A DNA stretch of 64,000 bases from Escarpia spicata. Lineage: Eukaryota > Annelida > Polychaeta > Sabellida > Siboglinidae. The notes below the pieces were generated by a model. The model was not told where the DNA came from and searched no databases. It saw nothing but the letters and a program-made list of their open reading frames with translations. Shown piece after piece: positions 36,410-49,400 of this stretch. The DNA is taken from assembly GCA_963995525.1 (NCBI GenBank), contig OZ023206.1:42453178-42517177 (forward strand), read 5' to 3'. Positions within the stretch are counted from its first letter, which is position 1, and each line of letters starts with the position of its first letter. Both the position numbers and the translations under genes were made by a program.

Positions 36410-38989
36410 CATGCATTCCCATTTGTGGTTAATCTAGTTATGTGTGTAGCTTGATATCAGTCTAGCCTTCGTGAAGATTTGTAACATGCAAAACATCTAT
36501 TTGGGGTAAGACCACATTAAGGATCCGTCCGCCGAAAAAAGTCCACTTAAAATACCGTTATGCTGTGATATGCATATCTTTTGTTCGAACACTTTGACAC
36601 GGGACATGTTTGTCTCGTGAGTACTGAATGTACTGCTGCTTTAGGCAAGATAAAACATCAAATGGGGATGAGTTTTAACACCTATAACTTACGTAATATG
36701 TTCTTGTAACTTACGTGACGGAGATAAAACGGTAACATGCATTCCCAGTTGTGGTTAATCTAGTTATGTGTGTAGCTTGATATCAGTCTAGCCTTCGTGA
36801 AGATTTGTAACATGCAAAACATATATTTGGGGTAAGACCACATTAAGGATCCGTCCGCCAAAAAAAGTGCACTTAAAATACCGTTATGCTGTGATATGCA
36901 TACATTTTGTTCGAACACTTTGACATGGGACATGTTTGTCTCGTGAGTACTGAATGTACTGCTGCTTTAGACAAGATAAAACATCAAATGGGGATGAGTT
37001 TTCACACCTATAACTTACGTAATATGTTCTTGTAACTTACGTGACGGAGATAAAACGGTAACATGCATTCCCATTTGTGGTTAATCTAGTTATGTGTGTA
37101 GCTTGATATCAGTCTAGCCTTCGTGAAGATTTGTAACATGCAAAACATATATTTGGGGTAAGACCACATTAAGGATCCGTCCGCCGAAAAAAGTCCACTT
37201 AAAATACCGTTATGCTGTGATATGCATATCTTTTGTTCGAACACTTTGACACGGGACATGTTTGTCTCGTGAGTACTGAATGTACTGCTGCTTTAGGCAA
37301 GATAAAACATCAAATGGGGATGAGTTTTAACACCTATAACTTACGTAATATGTTCTTGTAACTTACGTGACGGAGATAAAACGGTAACATGCATTCCCAG
37401 TTGTGGTTAATCTAGTTATGTGTGTAGCTTGATATCAGTCTAGCCTTCGTGAAGATTTGTAACATGCAAAACATATATTTGGGGTAAGACCACATTAAGG
37501 ATCCGTCCGCCAAAAAAAGTGCACTTAAAATACCGTTATGCTGTGATATGCATACATTTTGTTCGAACACTTTGACATGGGACATGTTTGTCTCGTGAGT
37601 ACTGAATGTACTGCTGCTTTAGACAAGATAAAACATCAAATGGGGATGAGTTTTCACACCTATAACTTACGTAATATGTTCTTGTAACTTACGTGACGGA
37701 GATAAAACGGTAACATGCATTCCCATTTGTGGTTAATCTAGTTATGTGTGTAGCTTGATATCAGTCTAGCCTTCGTGAAGATTTGTAACATGCAAAACAT
37801 ATATTTGGGGTAAGACCACATTAAGGATCCGTCCGCCGAAAAAAGTCCACTTAAAATACCGTTATGCTGTGATATGCATAAATTTTTTTCGAACACTTTG
37901 ACATGGGACTTGTTTGTCTCGTGAGTACTGAATGTACTGCTGCTTTAGACAAGATAAAACATCAAATGGGGATGAATTTTCACACCTATAACTTACGTAA
38001 TATGTTCTTGTAAGTTAAATGACGGAGATAAAACGGTAACATGCATTCCCATTTGTGGTTAATCTAGTTATGTCTGTAGCTTGATATCAGTCTAGCCTTC
38101 GTGAAGATTTGTAACATGCAAAACATATATTTGGGGAAAGACCACATTAAGGATCCGTCCGCCGAAAATAGTTCACTTAAAATACCGTTATGCTATGATA
38201 TGCATAAATTGTGTTCGAACATTTTGACATGGGACATGTTTGTCTCGTGAGTACTGAATGTACTGCTGCTTTAGACAAGATAAAATATCAAATGGGGATG
38301 AGTTTTCACACCTATAACTTACGTAATATGTTCTTGTAACTTACGTGACGGAGATAAAACGGTAACATGCATTCCCATTTGTGGTTAATCTAGTTATGTG
38401 TGTAGCTTGATATCAGTCTAGCCTTCGTGAAGATTTGTAACATGCAAAACATATATTTGGGGTAAGACCACATTAAGGGTCCGTCCGCCGAAAAAAGTCC
38501 ACTTAAAATACCGTTATGCTGTGATATGCATAAATTTTGTTCGAACACTTTGACATGGGACATGTTTGTCTCGTGAGTACTGAATGTACTGCTGCTTTAG
38601 ACAAGATAAAACATCAAATGGGGATGAGTTTTCATACCTATAACTTACGTAATATGTTCTTGTAACTTACGTGACGGAGATAAAACGGTAACATGCATTC
38701 CCATTTGTGGTTAATCTAGTTATGTGTGTAGCTTGATATCAGTCTAGCCTTCGTGAAGATTTGTAACATGCAAAACATATATTTGGGGTAAGACCACATT
38801 AAGGATCCGTCCGCCGAAAAAAGTCCACTTAAAATACCGTTATGCTGTGATATGCATAAATTTTGTTCGAACACTTTGATATGGGACATGTTTGTCTCGT
38901 GAGTACTGAATGTACTGCTGCTTTAGACAAGATAAAACATCAAATGTTTTCACACCTATAACTTACGTAATATGTTCTTGTAACTTACG
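36390..38989 (+). repeat. Eight monomers V-W-V-W-Y-B'-Z-C
   Basis: Monomers start at 36390, 36716, 37042, 37368, 37694, 38020, 38346 and 38672. V-W is present as a doubled 652-bp pair. The first V has ggtaccatg although the preceding monomer is Z with a cttacgtg boundary, so a recombination breakpoint is likely between 36389 and 36409. Confidence 0.88.
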
Positions 38990-39966
38990 TGACGGAGATA
39001 AAACGGTAACATGCATTCCCATTTGTGGTTAATCTAGTTATGTGTGTAGCTTGATATCAGTCTAGCCTTCGTGAAGATTTGTAACTTGCAAAACATCTAT
39101 TTGGGGTAAGACCACATTAAGGATCCGTCCGCCGAAAAAAGTGCACTTAAAATACAGTTATGCTGTTATATGCATAAATTGTGTTCGAACACTTTGACAT
39201 GGTACATGTTTGCTCTTGAGTACTGAATGTACTGCTGCTTTAGACAAGATAAAACATCAAATGGGGATGAGTTTTCACACCTATAACTTACGTAATATGT
39301 TCTTGTAACTTACTTGACGGAGATAAAACGGTACCATGCATTCCCATTTGTGGTTAATCTAGTTATGTGTGTAGCTTGATATCAGTCTAGCCTTCGTGAA
39401 GATTTGTAACATGCAAAACATCTATTTGGGGTAAGACCACATTAAGGATCCGTCCGCCGAAAAAAGTCCACTTAAAATACCGTTATGCTGTGATATGCAT
39501 ATCTTTTGTTCGAACACTTTGACACGGGACATGTTTGTCTCGTGAGTACTGAATGTACTGCTGCTTTAGGCAAGATAAAACATCAAATGGGGATGAGTTT
39601 TAACACCTATAACTTACGTAATATGTTCTTGTAACTTACGTGACGGAGATAAAACGGTAACATGCATTCCCATTTGTGGTTAATCTAGTTATGTGTGTAG
39701 CTTGATATCAGTCTAGCCTTCGTGAAGATTTGTAACATGCAAAACATATATTTGGGGTAAGACCACATTAAGGATCCGTCCGCCGAAAAAAGTGCACTTA
39801 AAATTCCGTTATGCTGTGATATGCATATATTTTGTTCGAACACTTTGACATGGGACATGTTTGTCTCGTGAGTACTGAATGTACTGCTGCTTTAGGCAAG
39901 ATAAAACATCAAATGGGGATGAGTTTTAACACCTATAACTTACGTAATATGTTCTTGTAACTTACG
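38990..39966 (+). repeat. Three monomers T-V-X before the 20-mer
   Basis: Monomers start at 38990 (325 bp), 39315 and 39641. The V has the T-linked ggtaccatg mark. X is the last monomer before the 6510-bp duplication; its ttttaac tail differs from the ttttcac tail of the W that precedes the second copy, which places the left edge of the duplication near 39967. Confidence 0.88.
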
Positions 39967-42900
39967 TGACGGAGATAAAACGGTAACATGCATTCCCATT
40001 TGTGGTTAATCTAGTTATGTGTGTAGCTTGATATCAGTCTAGCCTTCGTGAAGATTTGTAACATGCAAAACATCTATTTGGGGTAAGACCACATTAAGGA
40101 TCCGTCCGCCGAAAAAAGTCCACTTAAAATACCGTTATGCTGTGATATGCATATCTTTTGTTCGAACACTTTGACACGGGACATGTTTGTCTCGTGAGTA
40201 CTGAATGTACTGCTGCTTTAGGCAAGATAAAACATCAAATGGGGATGAGTTTTAACACCTATAACTTACGTAATATGTTCTTGTAACTTACGTGACGGAG
40301 ATAAAACGGTAACATGCATTCCCAGTTGTGGTTAATCTAGTTATGTGTGTAGCTTGATATCAGTCTAGCCTTCGTGAAGATTTGTAACATGCAAAACATA
40401 TATTTGGGGTAAGACCACATTAAGAATCCGTCCGCCAAAAAAAGTGCACTTAAAATACCGTTATGCTGTGATATGCATACATTTTGTTCGAACACTTTGA
40501 CATGGGACATGTTTGTCTCGTGAGTACTGAATGTACTGCTGCTTTAGACAAGATAAAACATCAAATGGGGATGAGTTTTCACACCTATAACTTACGTAAT
40601 ATGTTCTTGTAACTTACGTGACGGAGATAAAACGGTAACATGCATTCCCATTTGTGGTTAATCTAGTTATGTGTGTAGCTTGATATCAGTCTAGCCTTCG
40701 TGAAGATTTGTAACATGCAAAACATATATTTGGGGTAAGACCACATTAAGGATCCGTCCGCCGAAAAAAGTCCACTTAAAATACCGTTATGCTGTGATAT
40801 GCATAAATTTTTTTCGAACACTTTGACATGGGACTTGTTTGTCTCGTGAGTACTGAATGTACTGCTGCTTTAGACAAGATAAAACATCAAATGGGGATGA
40901 GTTTTCACACCTATAACTTACGTAATATGTTCTTGTAAGTTAAATGACGGAGATAAAACGGTAACATGCATTCCCATTTGTGGTTAATCTAGTTATGTCT
41001 GTAGCTTGATATCAGTCTAGCCTTCGTGAAGATTTGTAACATGCAAAACATATATTTGGGGAAAGACCACATTAAGGATCCGTCCGCCGAAAATAGTTCA
41101 CTTAAAATACCGTTATGCTATGATATGCATAAATTGTGTTCGAACATTTTGACATGGGACATGTTTGTCTCGTGAGTACTGAATGTACTGCTGCTTTAGA
41201 CAAGATAAAATATCAAATGGGGATGAGTTTTCACACCTATAACTTACGTAATATGTTCTTGTAACTTACGTGACGGAGATAAAACGGTAACATGCATTCC
41301 CATTTGTGGTTAATCTAGTTATGTGTGTAGCTTGATATCAGTCTAGCCTTCGTGAAGATTTGTAACATGCAAAACATATATTTGGGGTAAGACCACATTA
41401 AGGGTCCGTCCGCCGAAAAAAGTCCACTTAAAATACCGTTATGCTGTGATATGCATAAATTTTGTTCGAACACTTTGACATGGGACATGTTTGTCTCGTG
41501 AGTACTGAATGTACTGCTGCTTTAGACAAGATAAAACATCAAATGGGGATGAGTTTTCATACCTATAACTTACGTAATATGTTCTTGTAACTTACGTGAC
41601 GGAGATAAAACGGTAACATGCATTCCCATTTGTGGTTAATCTAGTTATGTGTGTAGCTTGATATCAGTCTAGCCTTCGTGAAGATTTGTAACATGCAAAA
41701 CATATATTTGGGGTAAGACCACATTAAGGATCCGTCCGCCGAAAAAAGTCCACTTAAAATACCGTTATGCTGTGATATGCATACATTTTGTTCGAACACT
41801 TTGATATGGGACATGTTTGTCTCGTGAGTACTGAATGTACTGCTGCTTTAGACAAGATAAAACATCAAATGTTTTCACACCTATAACTTACGTAATATGT
41901 TCTTGTAACTTACGTGACGGAGATAAAACGGTAACATGCATTCCCATTTGTGGTTAATCTAGTTATGTGTGTAGCTTGATATCAGTCTAGCCTTCGTGAA
42001 GATTTGTAACTTGCAAAACATCTATTTGGGGTAAGACCACATTAAGGATCCGTCCGCCGAAAAAAGTGCACTTAAAATACAGTTATGCTGTTATATGCAT
42101 AAATTGTGTTCGAACACTTTGACATGGTACATGTTTGCTCTTGAGTACTGAATGTACTGCTGCTTTAGACAAGATAAAACATCAAATGGGGATGAGTTTT
42201 CACACCTATAACTTACGTAATATGTTCTTGTAACTTACTTGACGGAGATAAAACGGTACCATGCATTCCCATTTGTGGTTAATCTAGTTATGTGTGTAGC
42301 TTGATATCAGTCTAGCCTTCGTGAAGATGTGTAACATGCAAAACATCTATTTGGGGTAAGACCACATTAAGGATCCGTCCGCCGAAAAAAGTCCACTTAA
42401 AATACCGTTATGCTGTGATATGCATATCTTTTGTTCGAACACTTTGACACGGGACATGTTTGTCTCGTGAGTACTGAATGTACTGCTGCTTTAGGCAAGA
42501 TAAAACATCAAATGGGGATGAGTTTTAACACCTATAACTTACGTAATATGTTCTTGTAACTTACGTGACGGAGATAAAACGGTAACATGCATTCCCAGTT
42601 GTGGTTAATCTAGTTATGTGTGTAGCTTGATATCAGTCTAGCCTTCGTGAAGATTTGTAACATGCAAAACATATATTTGGGGTAAGACCACATTAAGGAT
42701 CCGTCCGCCAAAAAAAGTGCACTTAAAATACCGTTATGCTGTGATATGCATACATTTTGTTCGAACACTTTGACATGGGACATGTTTGTCTCGTGAGTAC
42801 TGAATGTACTGCTGCTTTAGACAAGATAAAACATCAAATGGGGATGAGTTTTCACACCTATAACTTACGTAATATGTTCTTGTAACTTACGTGACGGAGA

Positions 42901-45900
42901 TAAAACGGTAACATGCATTCCCATTTGTGGTTAATCTAGTTATGTGTGTAGCTTGATATCAGTCTAGCCTTCGTGAAGATTTGTAACATGCAAAACATAT
43001 ATTTGGGGTAAGACCACATTAAGGATCCGTCCGCCGAAAAAAGTGCACTTAAAATACCGTTATGCTGTGATATGCATATATTTTGTTCGAACACTTTGAC
43101 ATGGGACATGTTTGTCTCGTGAGTACTGAATGTACTGCTGCTTTAGGCAAGATAAAACATCAAATGGGGATGAGTTTTAACACCTATAACTTACGTAATA
43201 TGTTCTTGTAACTTACGTGACGGAGATAAAACGGTAACATGCATTCCCATTTGTGGTTAATCTAGTTATGTGTGTAGCTTGATATCAGTCTAGCCTTCGT
43301 GAAGATTTGTAACATGCAAAACATCTATTTGGGGTAAGACCACATTAAGGATCCGTCCGCCGAAAAAAGTCCACTTAAAATACCGTTATGCTGTGATATG
43401 CATATCTTTTGTTCGAAGACTTTGACACGGGACATGTTTGTCTCGTGAGTACTGAATGTACTGCTGCTTTAGGCAAGATAAAACATCAAATGGGGATGAG
43501 TTTTAACACCTATAACTTACGTAATATGTTCTTGTAACTTACGTGACGGAGATAAAACGGTAACATGCATTCCCAGTTGTGGTTAATCTAGTTATGTGTG
43601 TAGCTTGATATCAGTCTAGCCTTCGTGAAGATTTGTAACATGCAAAACATATATTTGGGGTAAGACCACATTAAGGATCCGTCCGCCAAAAAAAGTGCAC
43701 TTAAAATACCGTTATGCTGTGATATGCATACATTTTGTTCGAACACTTTGACATGGGACATGTTTGTCTCGTGAGTACTGAATGTACTGCTGCTTTAGAC
43801 AAGATAAAACATCAAATGGGGATGAGTTTTCACACCTATAACTTACGTAATATGTTCTTGTAACTTACGTGACGGAGATAAAACGGTAACATGCATTCCC
43901 ATTTGTGGTTAATCTAGTTATGTGTGTAGCTTGATATCAGTCTAGCCTTCGTGAAGATTTGTAACATGCAAAACATATATTTGGGGTAAGACCACATTAA
44001 GGATCCGTCCGCCGAAAAAAGTCCACTTAAAATACCGTTATGCTGTGATATGCATAAATTTTTTTCGAACACTTTGACATGGGACTTGTTTGTCTCGTGA
44101 GTACTGAATGTACTGCTGCTTTAGACAAGATAAAACATCAAATGGGGATGAGTTTTCACACCTATAACTTACGTAATATGTTCTTGTAAGTTAAATGACG
44201 GAGATAAAACGGTAACATGCATTCCCATTTGTGGTTAATCTAGTTATGTCTGTAGCTTGATATCAGTCTAGCCTTCGTGAAGATTTGTAACATGCAAAAC
44301 ATATATTTGGGGAAAGACCACATTAAGGATCCGTCCGCCGAAAATAGTTCACTTAAAATACCGTTATGCTATGATATGCATAAATTGTGTTCGAACATTT
44401 TGACATGGGACATGTTTGTCTCGTGAGTACTGAATGTACTGCTGCTTTAGACAAGATAAAATATCAAATGGGGATGAGTTTTCACACCTATAACTTACGT
44501 AATATGTTCTTGTAACTTACGTGACGGAGATAAAACGGTAACATGCATTCCCATTTGTGGTTAATCTAGTTATGTGTGTAGCTTGATATCAGTCTAGCCT
44601 TCGTGAAGATTTGTAACATGCAAAACATATATTTGGGGTAAGACCACATTAAGGGTCCGTCCGCCGAAAAAAGTCCACTTAAAATACCGTTATGCTGTGA
44701 TATGCATAAATTTTGTTCGAACACTTTGACATGGGACATGTTTGTCTCGTGAGTACTGAATGTACTGCTGCTTTAGACAAGATAAAACATCAAATGGGGA
44801 TGAGTTTTCACACCTATAACTTACGTAATATGTTCTTGTAACTTACGTGACGGAGATAAAACGGTAACATGCATTCCCATTTGTGGTTAATCTAGTTATG
44901 TGTGTAGCTTGATATCAGTCTAGCCTTCGTGAAGATTTGTAACTTGCAAAACATCTATTTGGGGTAAGACCACATTAAGGATCCGTCCGCCGAAAAAAGT
45001 GCACTTAAAATACAGTTATGCTGTGATATGCATAAATTGTGTTCGAACACTTTGATATGGGACATGTTTGTCTCGTGAGTACTGAGTGTACTGCTGCTTT
45101 AGACAAGATAAAACATCAAATGGGGATGAGTTTTCACACCTATAACTTACGTAATATGTTCTTGTAACTTACGTGACGGAGATAAAACGGTAACATGCAT
45201 TCCCATTTGTGGTTAATCTAGTTATGTGTGTAGCTTGATATCAGTCTAGCCTTCGTGAAGATTTGTAACTTGCAAAACATCTATTTGGGGTAAGACCACA
45301 TTAAGGATCCGTCCGCCGAAAAAAGTGCACTTAAAATACAGTTATGCTGTTATATGCATAAATTGTGTTCGAACACTTTGACATGGGACATGTTTGCTCT
45401 TGAGTACTGAATGTACTGCTGCTTTAGACAAGATAAAACATCAAATGGGGATGAGTTTTCACACCTATAACTTACGTAATATGTTCTTGTAACTTACTTG
45501 ACGGAGATAAAACGGTACCATGCATTCCCATTTGTGGTTAATCTAGTTATGTGTGTAGCTTGATATCAGTCTAGCCTTCGTGAAGATTTGTAACATGCAA
45601 AACATATATTTGGGGTAAGAACACATTAAGGATCCGTCCGCCGAAAAAAGTGCACTTAAAATACCGTTATGCTGTGATATGCATATATTTTGTTCGAACA
45701 CTTTGACATGGGACATGTTTGTCTCGTGAGTACTGAATGTACTGCTGCTTTAGGCAAGATAAAACATCAAATGGGGATGAGTTTTAACACCTATAACTTA
45801 CGTAATATGTTCTTGTAACTTACGTGACGGAGATAAAACGGTAACATGCATTCCCATTTGTGGTTAATCTAGTTATGTGTGTAGCTTGATATCAGTCTAG

Positions 45901-46476
45901 CCTTCGTGAAGATTTGTAACATGCAAAACATCTATTTGGGGTAAGACCACATTAAGGATCCGTCCGCCGAAAAAAGTCCACTTAAAATACCGTTATGCTG
46001 TGATATGCATATCTTTTGTTCGAACACTTTGACACGGGACATGTTTGTCTCGTGAGTACTGAATGTACTGCTGCTTTAGGCAAGATAAAACATCAAATGG
46101 GGATGAGTTTTAACACCTATAACTTACGTAATATGTTCTTGTAACTTACGTGACGGAGATAAAACGGTAACATGCATTCCCAGTTGTGGTTAATCTAGTT
46201 ATGTGTGTAGCTTGATATCAGTCTAGCCTTCGTGAAGATTTGTAACATGCAAAACATATATTTGGGGTAAGACCACATTAAGGATCCGTCCGCCAAAAAA
46301 AGTGCACTTAAAATACCGTTATGCTGTGATATGCATACATTTTGTTCGAACACTTTGACATGGGACATGTTTGTCTCGTGAGTACTGAATGTACTGCTGC
46401 TTTAGACAAGATAAAACATCAAATGGGGATGAGTTTTCACACCTATAACTTACGTAATATGTTCTTGTAACTTACG
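39967..46476 (+). repeat. 20-monomer higher-order unit, copy 1 (6510 bp)
   Basis: Monomers start at 39967, 40293, 40619, 40945, 41271, 41597, 41915, 42240, 42566, 42892, 43218, 43544, 43870, 44196, 44522, 44848, 45174, 45499, 45825 and 46151, ordered V-W-Y-B'-Z-C-T-V-W-R-V-W-Y-B'-Z-P-T-U-V-W. Rare marks include agaatcc in the first W, atacatttt in the C monomer, ttcgaagac in the V at 43218, and cacacc instead of catacc in the second Z. All of these recur 6510 bp downstream. One base, g at 42329, differs from t at 48839. Confidence 0.95.
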
Positions 46477-49400
46477 TGACGGAGATAAAACGGTAACATG
46501 CATTCCCATTTGTGGTTAATCTAGTTATGTGTGTAGCTTGATATCAGTCTAGCCTTCGTGAAGATTTGTAACATGCAAAACATCTATTTGGGGTAAGACC
46601 ACATTAAGGATCCGTCCGCCGAAAAAAGTCCACTTAAAATACCGTTATGCTGTGATATGCATATCTTTTGTTCGAACACTTTGACACGGGACATGTTTGT
46701 CTCGTGAGTACTGAATGTACTGCTGCTTTAGGCAAGATAAAACATCAAATGGGGATGAGTTTTAACACCTATAACTTACGTAATATGTTCTTGTAACTTA
46801 CGTGACGGAGATAAAACGGTAACATGCATTCCCAGTTGTGGTTAATCTAGTTATGTGTGTAGCTTGATATCAGTCTAGCCTTCGTGAAGATTTGTAACAT
46901 GCAAAACATATATTTGGGGTAAGACCACATTAAGAATCCGTCCGCCAAAAAAAGTGCACTTAAAATACCGTTATGCTGTGATATGCATACATTTTGTTCG
47001 AACACTTTGACATGGGACATGTTTGTCTCGTGAGTACTGAATGTACTGCTGCTTTAGACAAGATAAAACATCAAATGGGGATGAGTTTTCACACCTATAA
47101 CTTACGTAATATGTTCTTGTAACTTACGTGACGGAGATAAAACGGTAACATGCATTCCCATTTGTGGTTAATCTAGTTATGTGTGTAGCTTGATATCAGT
47201 CTAGCCTTCGTGAAGATTTGTAACATGCAAAACATATATTTGGGGTAAGACCACATTAAGGATCCGTCCGCCGAAAAAAGTCCACTTAAAATACCGTTAT
47301 GCTGTGATATGCATAAATTTTTTTCGAACACTTTGACATGGGACTTGTTTGTCTCGTGAGTACTGAATGTACTGCTGCTTTAGACAAGATAAAACATCAA
47401 ATGGGGATGAGTTTTCACACCTATAACTTACGTAATATGTTCTTGTAAGTTAAATGACGGAGATAAAACGGTAACATGCATTCCCATTTGTGGTTAATCT
47501 AGTTATGTCTGTAGCTTGATATCAGTCTAGCCTTCGTGAAGATTTGTAACATGCAAAACATATATTTGGGGAAAGACCACATTAAGGATCCGTCCGCCGA
47601 AAATAGTTCACTTAAAATACCGTTATGCTATGATATGCATAAATTGTGTTCGAACATTTTGACATGGGACATGTTTGTCTCGTGAGTACTGAATGTACTG
47701 CTGCTTTAGACAAGATAAAATATCAAATGGGGATGAGTTTTCACACCTATAACTTACGTAATATGTTCTTGTAACTTACGTGACGGAGATAAAACGGTAA
47801 CATGCATTCCCATTTGTGGTTAATCTAGTTATGTGTGTAGCTTGATATCAGTCTAGCCTTCGTGAAGATTTGTAACATGCAAAACATATATTTGGGGTAA
47901 GACCACATTAAGGGTCCGTCCGCCGAAAAAAGTCCACTTAAAATACCGTTATGCTGTGATATGCATAAATTTTGTTCGAACACTTTGACATGGGACATGT
48001 TTGTCTCGTGAGTACTGAATGTACTGCTGCTTTAGACAAGATAAAACATCAAATGGGGATGAGTTTTCATACCTATAACTTACGTAATATGTTCTTGTAA
48101 CTTACGTGACGGAGATAAAACGGTAACATGCATTCCCATTTGTGGTTAATCTAGTTATGTGTGTAGCTTGATATCAGTCTAGCCTTCGTGAAGATTTGTA
48201 ACATGCAAAACATATATTTGGGGTAAGACCACATTAAGGATCCGTCCGCCGAAAAAAGTCCACTTAAAATACCGTTATGCTGTGATATGCATACATTTTG
48301 TTCGAACACTTTGATATGGGACATGTTTGTCTCGTGAGTACTGAATGTACTGCTGCTTTAGACAAGATAAAACATCAAATGTTTTCACACCTATAACTTA
48401 CGTAATATGTTCTTGTAACTTACGTGACGGAGATAAAACGGTAACATGCATTCCCATTTGTGGTTAATCTAGTTATGTGTGTAGCTTGATATCAGTCTAG
48501 CCTTCGTGAAGATTTGTAACTTGCAAAACATCTATTTGGGGTAAGACCACATTAAGGATCCGTCCGCCGAAAAAAGTGCACTTAAAATACAGTTATGCTG
48601 TTATATGCATAAATTGTGTTCGAACACTTTGACATGGTACATGTTTGCTCTTGAGTACTGAATGTACTGCTGCTTTAGACAAGATAAAACATCAAATGGG
48701 GATGAGTTTTCACACCTATAACTTACGTAATATGTTCTTGTAACTTACTTGACGGAGATAAAACGGTACCATGCATTCCCATTTGTGGTTAATCTAGTTA
48801 TGTGTGTAGCTTGATATCAGTCTAGCCTTCGTGAAGATTTGTAACATGCAAAACATCTATTTGGGGTAAGACCACATTAAGGATCCGTCCGCCGAAAAAA
48901 GTCCACTTAAAATACCGTTATGCTGTGATATGCATATCTTTTGTTCGAACACTTTGACACGGGACATGTTTGTCTCGTGAGTACTGAATGTACTGCTGCT
49001 TTAGGCAAGATAAAACATCAAATGGGGATGAGTTTTAACACCTATAACTTACGTAATATGTTCTTGTAACTTACGTGACGGAGATAAAACGGTAACATGC
49101 ATTCCCAGTTGTGGTTAATCTAGTTATGTGTGTAGCTTGATATCAGTCTAGCCTTCGTGAAGATTTGTAACATGCAAAACATATATTTGGGGTAAGACCA
49201 CATTAAGGATCCGTCCGCCAAAAAAAGTGCACTTAAAATACCGTTATGCTGTGATATGCATACATTTTGTTCGAACACTTTGACATGGGACATGTTTGTC
49301 TCGTGAGTACTGAATGTACTGCTGCTTTAGACAAGATAAAACATCAAATGGGGATGAGTTTTCACACCTATAACTTACGTAATATGTTCTTGTAACTTAC

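Larger units (their letters stand above)
32161..37367 (+). repeat. 16-monomer segment duplicated at a 5207-bp offset
   Basis: Monomers from 32161 (W) to about 36389 match those from 37368 to about 41596 in class order W-Y-B'-Z-C-T-V-X-V-W-Y-B'-Z. The offset of 5207 equals sixteen monomers less the 8-bp and 1-bp deletions of one C and one T. Shared marks include gatgaatttt in the first Y (32768 and 37975 regions). Similarity stops where the first copy passes to V at 36390 and the second to C at 41597. Confidence 0.88.
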
